DNA of 64,000 bases, from assembly GCA_016617855.1 (NCBI GenBank), contig JAECUM010001930.1, positions 1-64,000 on the forward strand, given 5' to 3'. The position numbers were made by a program, and so were the translations under genes. How positions within the stretch are numbered: position 1 is the stretch's first letter; each line of letters opens with the position of its first letter. The notes under the pieces are model-generated. The model was not told the origin of the DNA. It worked only from the letters and a program-made list of their open reading frames with translations, and made no database searches. Of this stretch, positions 60,530 to 64,000 are shown piece after piece. This stretch comes from Megalonaias nervosa. Taxonomy: Eukaryota > Mollusca > Bivalvia > Unionida > Unionidae.

Positions 60530-61563
60530 AAACAGTACATGGGATTTAAAAACTTGGGGAATTTAAATTTCAAAAAACAATTTTCTGAAATATTTTAGCC
60601 AAAATTAAAATATCCTAAGGACAAGACCCCAATTTTCTTCTGTTATGTGTAGGCTCATACAAATGTAACAAAAGAAAAGAGTGAAGTCAACAAGCTTTGT
60701 AAATTTTAACAAAATAATTTATTTCCATAGAAAACTATGTATAAATAGGAAATAGGACTTATGGTTTGTGAATATAATCCAAAATTTAATACTAAGATTG
60801 AAAAATATAAGTCCTATCACTAACCAGTTCTAACTGAATCCAGGTTCGAATCTCAATGACGTTCCAATATGGAAGGCGATGACGTAAGATGATGTCTGTA
60901 CTGATGGTAACAGATCCTCGATTGAATCACAGTTTATAATGTTTCCATATAGAATTCCAGAATGGATTTCCACTGAATTTCTTTGTCCCAGAACTTTTTA
61001 TAAAAAGGTACACTTGTTTAGTCTTCTAGAGAATAAATTATTAAATTCCAAAAAATAGATGAACTTCAAAAACAATCTGGTTTCAACAATATAAACACCT
61101 TGTACCTTCAAGGTGTAGACATATGACTGACTAAATCTACTAGAGAGCGCCTGTTTAAAGCAGTGATTTTAGATCACATGGTGGATCACGTGACAGGCTA
61201 CATGATTTCTAACTTGAACAGAGCAATAATAAAAAAATGCAAGAATAGCCTTATCTAAGAATCAAATTCTCACACTGAAATAAATTTTAAAATAAAACAT
61301 TATTTATTCAGACTAACACGTAGGCCGAAATGACCTTGGCAATAGCCAATCATTTTCGCGTAGTGTTTACAAAATCTATGAACCAAGGTGAGCTAAAAAT
61401 AATGATAATGTAATACCTTTTACGTTCAAATTAGACTGAATATTTTTTCAGAAATATCAAATCCCGTGAAAATAATCATTCTAATAAAATGCAATGAAAC
61501 AAAAATAAAATAAAAAAGAATTTAAAACTAACACACAAGCAACTTAATTACATATTCGTAACA
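60530..61563 (-). mobile_element. Inverted second copy of the gypsy-like LTR plus leader
   Basis: On the minus strand the LTR begins TGTTACGAATATGTAATTAA at 61563 and ends ...ACACATAACA at 60641, then about 110 bp of leader (gaagaaaattggggtcttgt ... ggctaaaatatttcagaaaa) as in 50107-50220. It is 923 bp against 581 bp in the other copy. The extra ~340 bp (60828-61170) lies between 'cctatcac' and 'gtggatcacgtgac', and is either an insertion here or a deletion in the other copy. No gag follows, so this is a 5' fragment. Confidence 0.8.
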
Positions 61564-63362
61564 GTATGTACATACATGCATGCATGCATACTTACATACA
61601 TATTCCCATGCACATTTAAAATAAACATATAGTGTCAATAATGATGCAGATAGAATATTGTGAATTTTTTGGGCTTGGAATTTTAAAATAGCAGGTTCAA
61701 GTACAAAATGTTAACAAATGTGTAAAATAAATGCAAGGAGGTTGTAATGGCCTGAACATCTAACTGGGTCACTTACATATCAATACATATACATTTATTT
61801 ATATTTTATTTGTCTTTCCCAAATATTTTTGCTTAAAAAGATTTTTTTCTTCTCAAAAAGGTCTGAAACGTCTACACCCAAGTGACCTGCACAGTTACAC
61901 TGGAACAATAGCAGAATCACATAGCAACACATTTGTCCTTGTGGCAATTATAGTCAATTGGTTTCCAGCAAACTGATACTGATAGTGCTGAAATATGATA
62001 GCCTTCATGTCCTTGAGTCCAGTAACTGGGTCTCTCATAAAGGCAAACTGATATCAGTTGTCTGGTCATTCCTGAAACTTCATCCTGAGAGAAGTTAGAC
62101 TGTAGGACAAAATGGAGCCCAAACATAAGTAGGAGATAAAAGACAGATGTTTTTGTTTCCAAAGACATCTTTGTTTTGATGACAGAAAAGAAGACATTAC
62201 AGATATCTGCAGCAGCAGTCAGACAACATGTGAAGGTATATTTTCCATATTATGATATTTGAATCAATTGATTTAATAGCTTCTTTTAATTTGATAGCTA
62301 GGTTTTTGGTTGTTTTTTTTATAACCTTTATATAAAGTAATTTCCAAAAATACAATTGAAATCTAACAGGTTAACATAAATTAGTGAATTACTTTCTTTA
62401 AATGAGGATGAATATTTTATATTAGATTTTCCAAGTCATATTCATTTGGCATTTTTAAACTTAATTCTAAACAGTATATTTGATTAGCGATATCAATTAT
62501 GTATATAAAATGTATTGACTATAACTGGGCTGCAAGTTTTGATTAAAATCAATAATGCCCCTATAGATAAAAATAAATATGCTTTCATAGCATTTTAAAT
62601 ATGAATTTGCTGTATTGTGACAGTAGTAACACAATAAGAAACCAAAGTGGACCTTCTACCACTCATTTGTCTTACTTTAGTCTAAAAGACAATAATAGCA
62701 TATTCTGGGTAATGTGACTTGAATGATATTCTCCACTTGATCATTATGACAGCCACACAGTTGCAAGAGTGGTTTTTAGCAACCCAATCTTGGTAGAACA
62801 TTCACTGTGCATGTAATGTGAAACACTCCTGCCACATTTTTATTCACATTGGAAGTATTTGAGGAGAATTAAGTAAAAACAAAAATCTTTTACATATGCT
62901 ATGAATACTGGATATTGGTAGAGGGGTTACATAGGCACAACTTTTGTAGAAATTGTTTTTAAGTAAATTCCTGGAAAACTGGTGGACTAGAGTTAGAAAT
63001 ATCACAATTAAATTTTCCATCAGGTTACCATATAAAGCAGAAACCCATATGTTTCCAACTCTTATAATCCCACTGATTATACATGCTATTATTCAATCTC
63101 GACAAAAATTATTCTGTTAAGAATATGTGTGTATGTACTATAAATGTATAAGTGGTTCACTTAGACCTTTTCTATATGACAGAATCCACATACCGGTATG
63201 TATTATTAAAATGTTTTTGAAGGGACCGTTTATGCTGTCTTATATGCTATAAAGTGTATGTTTCTCAGAAGTCACATACTTGATATCATCTTCACAGTTG
63301 GTAGGCAGCTGGTTTTCATATTAGTAGTAACCAACTAATTTTTATTTTCTATTTCATTGCAG
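61564..63362. other. Nothing firm recognised
   Basis: A short catg/cata run lies at about 61571-61605. The minus frame at 61917-62168 (83 codons, starting with a hydrophobic stretch like a signal peptide and ending with several cysteines) has no homology I recognise; it could be chance or a small secreted-protein exon. Confidence 0.4.
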
Positions 63363-63561
63363 GAAGAAAAGTAATCCAGAGCTAGCACTGGTAGAACATA
63401 ACAACAAACAATTTTATCTGGGAATTTTTTCAGAAGAAACCACCTTTACATTTTGTGAAGCACCAACAGGAAAAGTACAAAACAATGACTTAATGTACAA
63501 CACCAGAAAAATAGCAATAAAACTTGATACAAATGACAAAAAGATATACCGGTACATATAG
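63363..63561 (+). CDS. Candidate 3'-terminal exon of an unidentified gene
   Basis: Preceded by a good acceptor (ttttctatttcattgcag|G). The frame reads KKSNPELALVEHNNKQFYLG, then IFSEETTFTFCEAPTGKVQN, then NDLMYNTRKIAIKLD, and stops at 63559-63561. An AATAAA signal lies at 63649-63654, about 90 bp after the stop. The pattern NPE.A.V....K.FY..FS.E....FCE.P loosely recalls a short domain seen in proteins such as CFAP206 and adenylate-kinase 9-like proteins, but this is only an impression. Upstream exons were not found in the window. Confidence 0.4.
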
Positions 63562-63648
63562 GTTATCTGTTACATATATTTTCTGGACATGTTACAATAG
63601 GTACAATTTTTATGAAAAAAAATTTAACAAAGAGAAAGCGGAAACTGA

Positions 63649-63654
63649 AATAAA
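63649..63654 (+). promoter_or_regulatory. Possible polyadenylation signal
   Basis: AATAAA 88 bp after the stop of the candidate terminal exon at 63363-63561. Such hexamers are frequent by chance in AT-rich DNA. Confidence 0.3.
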
Positions 63655-63933
63655 TTATTTAAAATAAGGTTATCAGTCTTGTGACTTGTCCTATAAATGG
63701 GCACTGACATGTGACACAAAACTGGCCATTAACCATATGACACAAAGCAAATTAGATTCATAAGATGTGTGTCATTTACTTTCCTTTTTACAGTTTGATT
63801 CTTGCAAGACATCACTGTTTTGAGCAATATTTAAAAAAATTTCAATCTTTAATGCTAAAATTTAAAAAATCAGGACATTATATTGGCATTTTTTATATTT
63901 TGTCAAGACGGTATTTTGACACTTGCTGTAGTT

Positions 63934-64000
63934 GGGGCCCTGAGTGGCAGAGTGGTCTAAAGCACTCACCATTACAGATCATTGCCCTCTCACCTCTGTC
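63934..64000 (+). mobile_element. tRNA-derived SINE (family A, copy 4, cut by window end)
   Basis: Starts ggggccctgagtggcagagt, ggtctaaagcactcaccatt, acagatcattgccctctcac, and continues past the edge. It is the same head as copies at 0.6, 18.1 and 46.7 kb but in the plus orientation. Confidence 0.85.

Noticed and set aside
61917..62168. Minus-strand 83-codon frame with a hydrophobic start and cysteines
   Set aside because: No family recognised, no flanking gene structure and AT-rich background; recorded only as a weak possibility.

Overview
This window is animal genomic DNA and most likely comes from a mollusc. It is AT-rich, has long introns with GT-AG splice sites, is full of minisatellites, and carries eukaryote-only mobile elements: DIRS, hAT, pogo-like, non-LTR and LTR elements, tRNA-derived SINEs and a MITE. 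Two details point to molluscs from general knowledge of their genomes: a SINE whose end resembles the common molluscan '...gctgaaaaatggcgttaaaccc + (aac)n' tail, and a mid-repetitive family with an 'aagtagttctggaggagtag...' motif. No species is claimed.

The only clear host gene is a class I facilitative glucose transporter (SLC2A/GLUT family) on the minus strand. Five exons were found by reading reverse-complement translation and splice signals: 45802-45900, 30405-30565, 21314-21438, 16300-16470 and 1886-1993. Their phases chain perfectly and encode about 221 residues, from TM1 to the PESPR motif after TM6. The N-terminal exon was not found. The C-terminal half should lie beyond the left edge of the window. 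The introns are about 15.2, 9.0, 4.8 and 14.3 kb, and nearly everything else between 2 and 45.8 kb is intronic mobile or satellite DNA. A possible 3'-terminal exon of an unrelated plus-strand gene lies at 63363-63561.

Layout. 1-1.7 kb: a 22-bp minisatellite, split by a tRNA-SINE with a 12-bp target duplication. 1.9 kb: GLUT exon. 4.4-7 kb: decayed DIRS copy 1. 7.7-9.4 kb: decayed hAT (ZNF862-like) transposase. 9.9-14.8 kb: DIRS copy 2, the best preserved. 15-16 kb: two minisatellites and a GLUT exon. 17.3-18.4 kb: two SINE types. 19-20.6 kb: pogo-like element with terminal inverted repeats. 21.1-21.4 kb: MITE beside a GLUT exon. 21.9-27.3 kb: DIRS copy 3, with a 66-bp higher-order minisatellite in its gag region. 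28.6-30.2 kb: non-LTR 3' end and a mid-repetitive family. 30.4 kb: GLUT exon. 31.7-36.4 kb: five tandem arrays in a row. 37.3-42.9 kb: a nearly full-length but broken non-LTR element. 45.8 kb: GLUT exon. 46.7-47.5 kb: SINE with an amplified head, and a second MITE. 49.5-52.4 kb: 5' half of an LTR element (LTR, gag, protease). 53.3-55.5 kb: a hAT transposon with TIRs and an 8-bp target duplication and only two in-frame stops. 58.5-59.5 kb: tRNA-like sequences. 60.5-61.6 kb: an inverted second copy of the LTR family. 63.9 kb: the start of another SINE at the window edge.

I found no new multi-gene system. The most notable signals are repeated conversion of SINE heads into minisatellites, the higher-order repeat inside a DIRS gag region, the near-intact hAT with an identifiable empty-site relative, and the density of different minisatellites within one intron.
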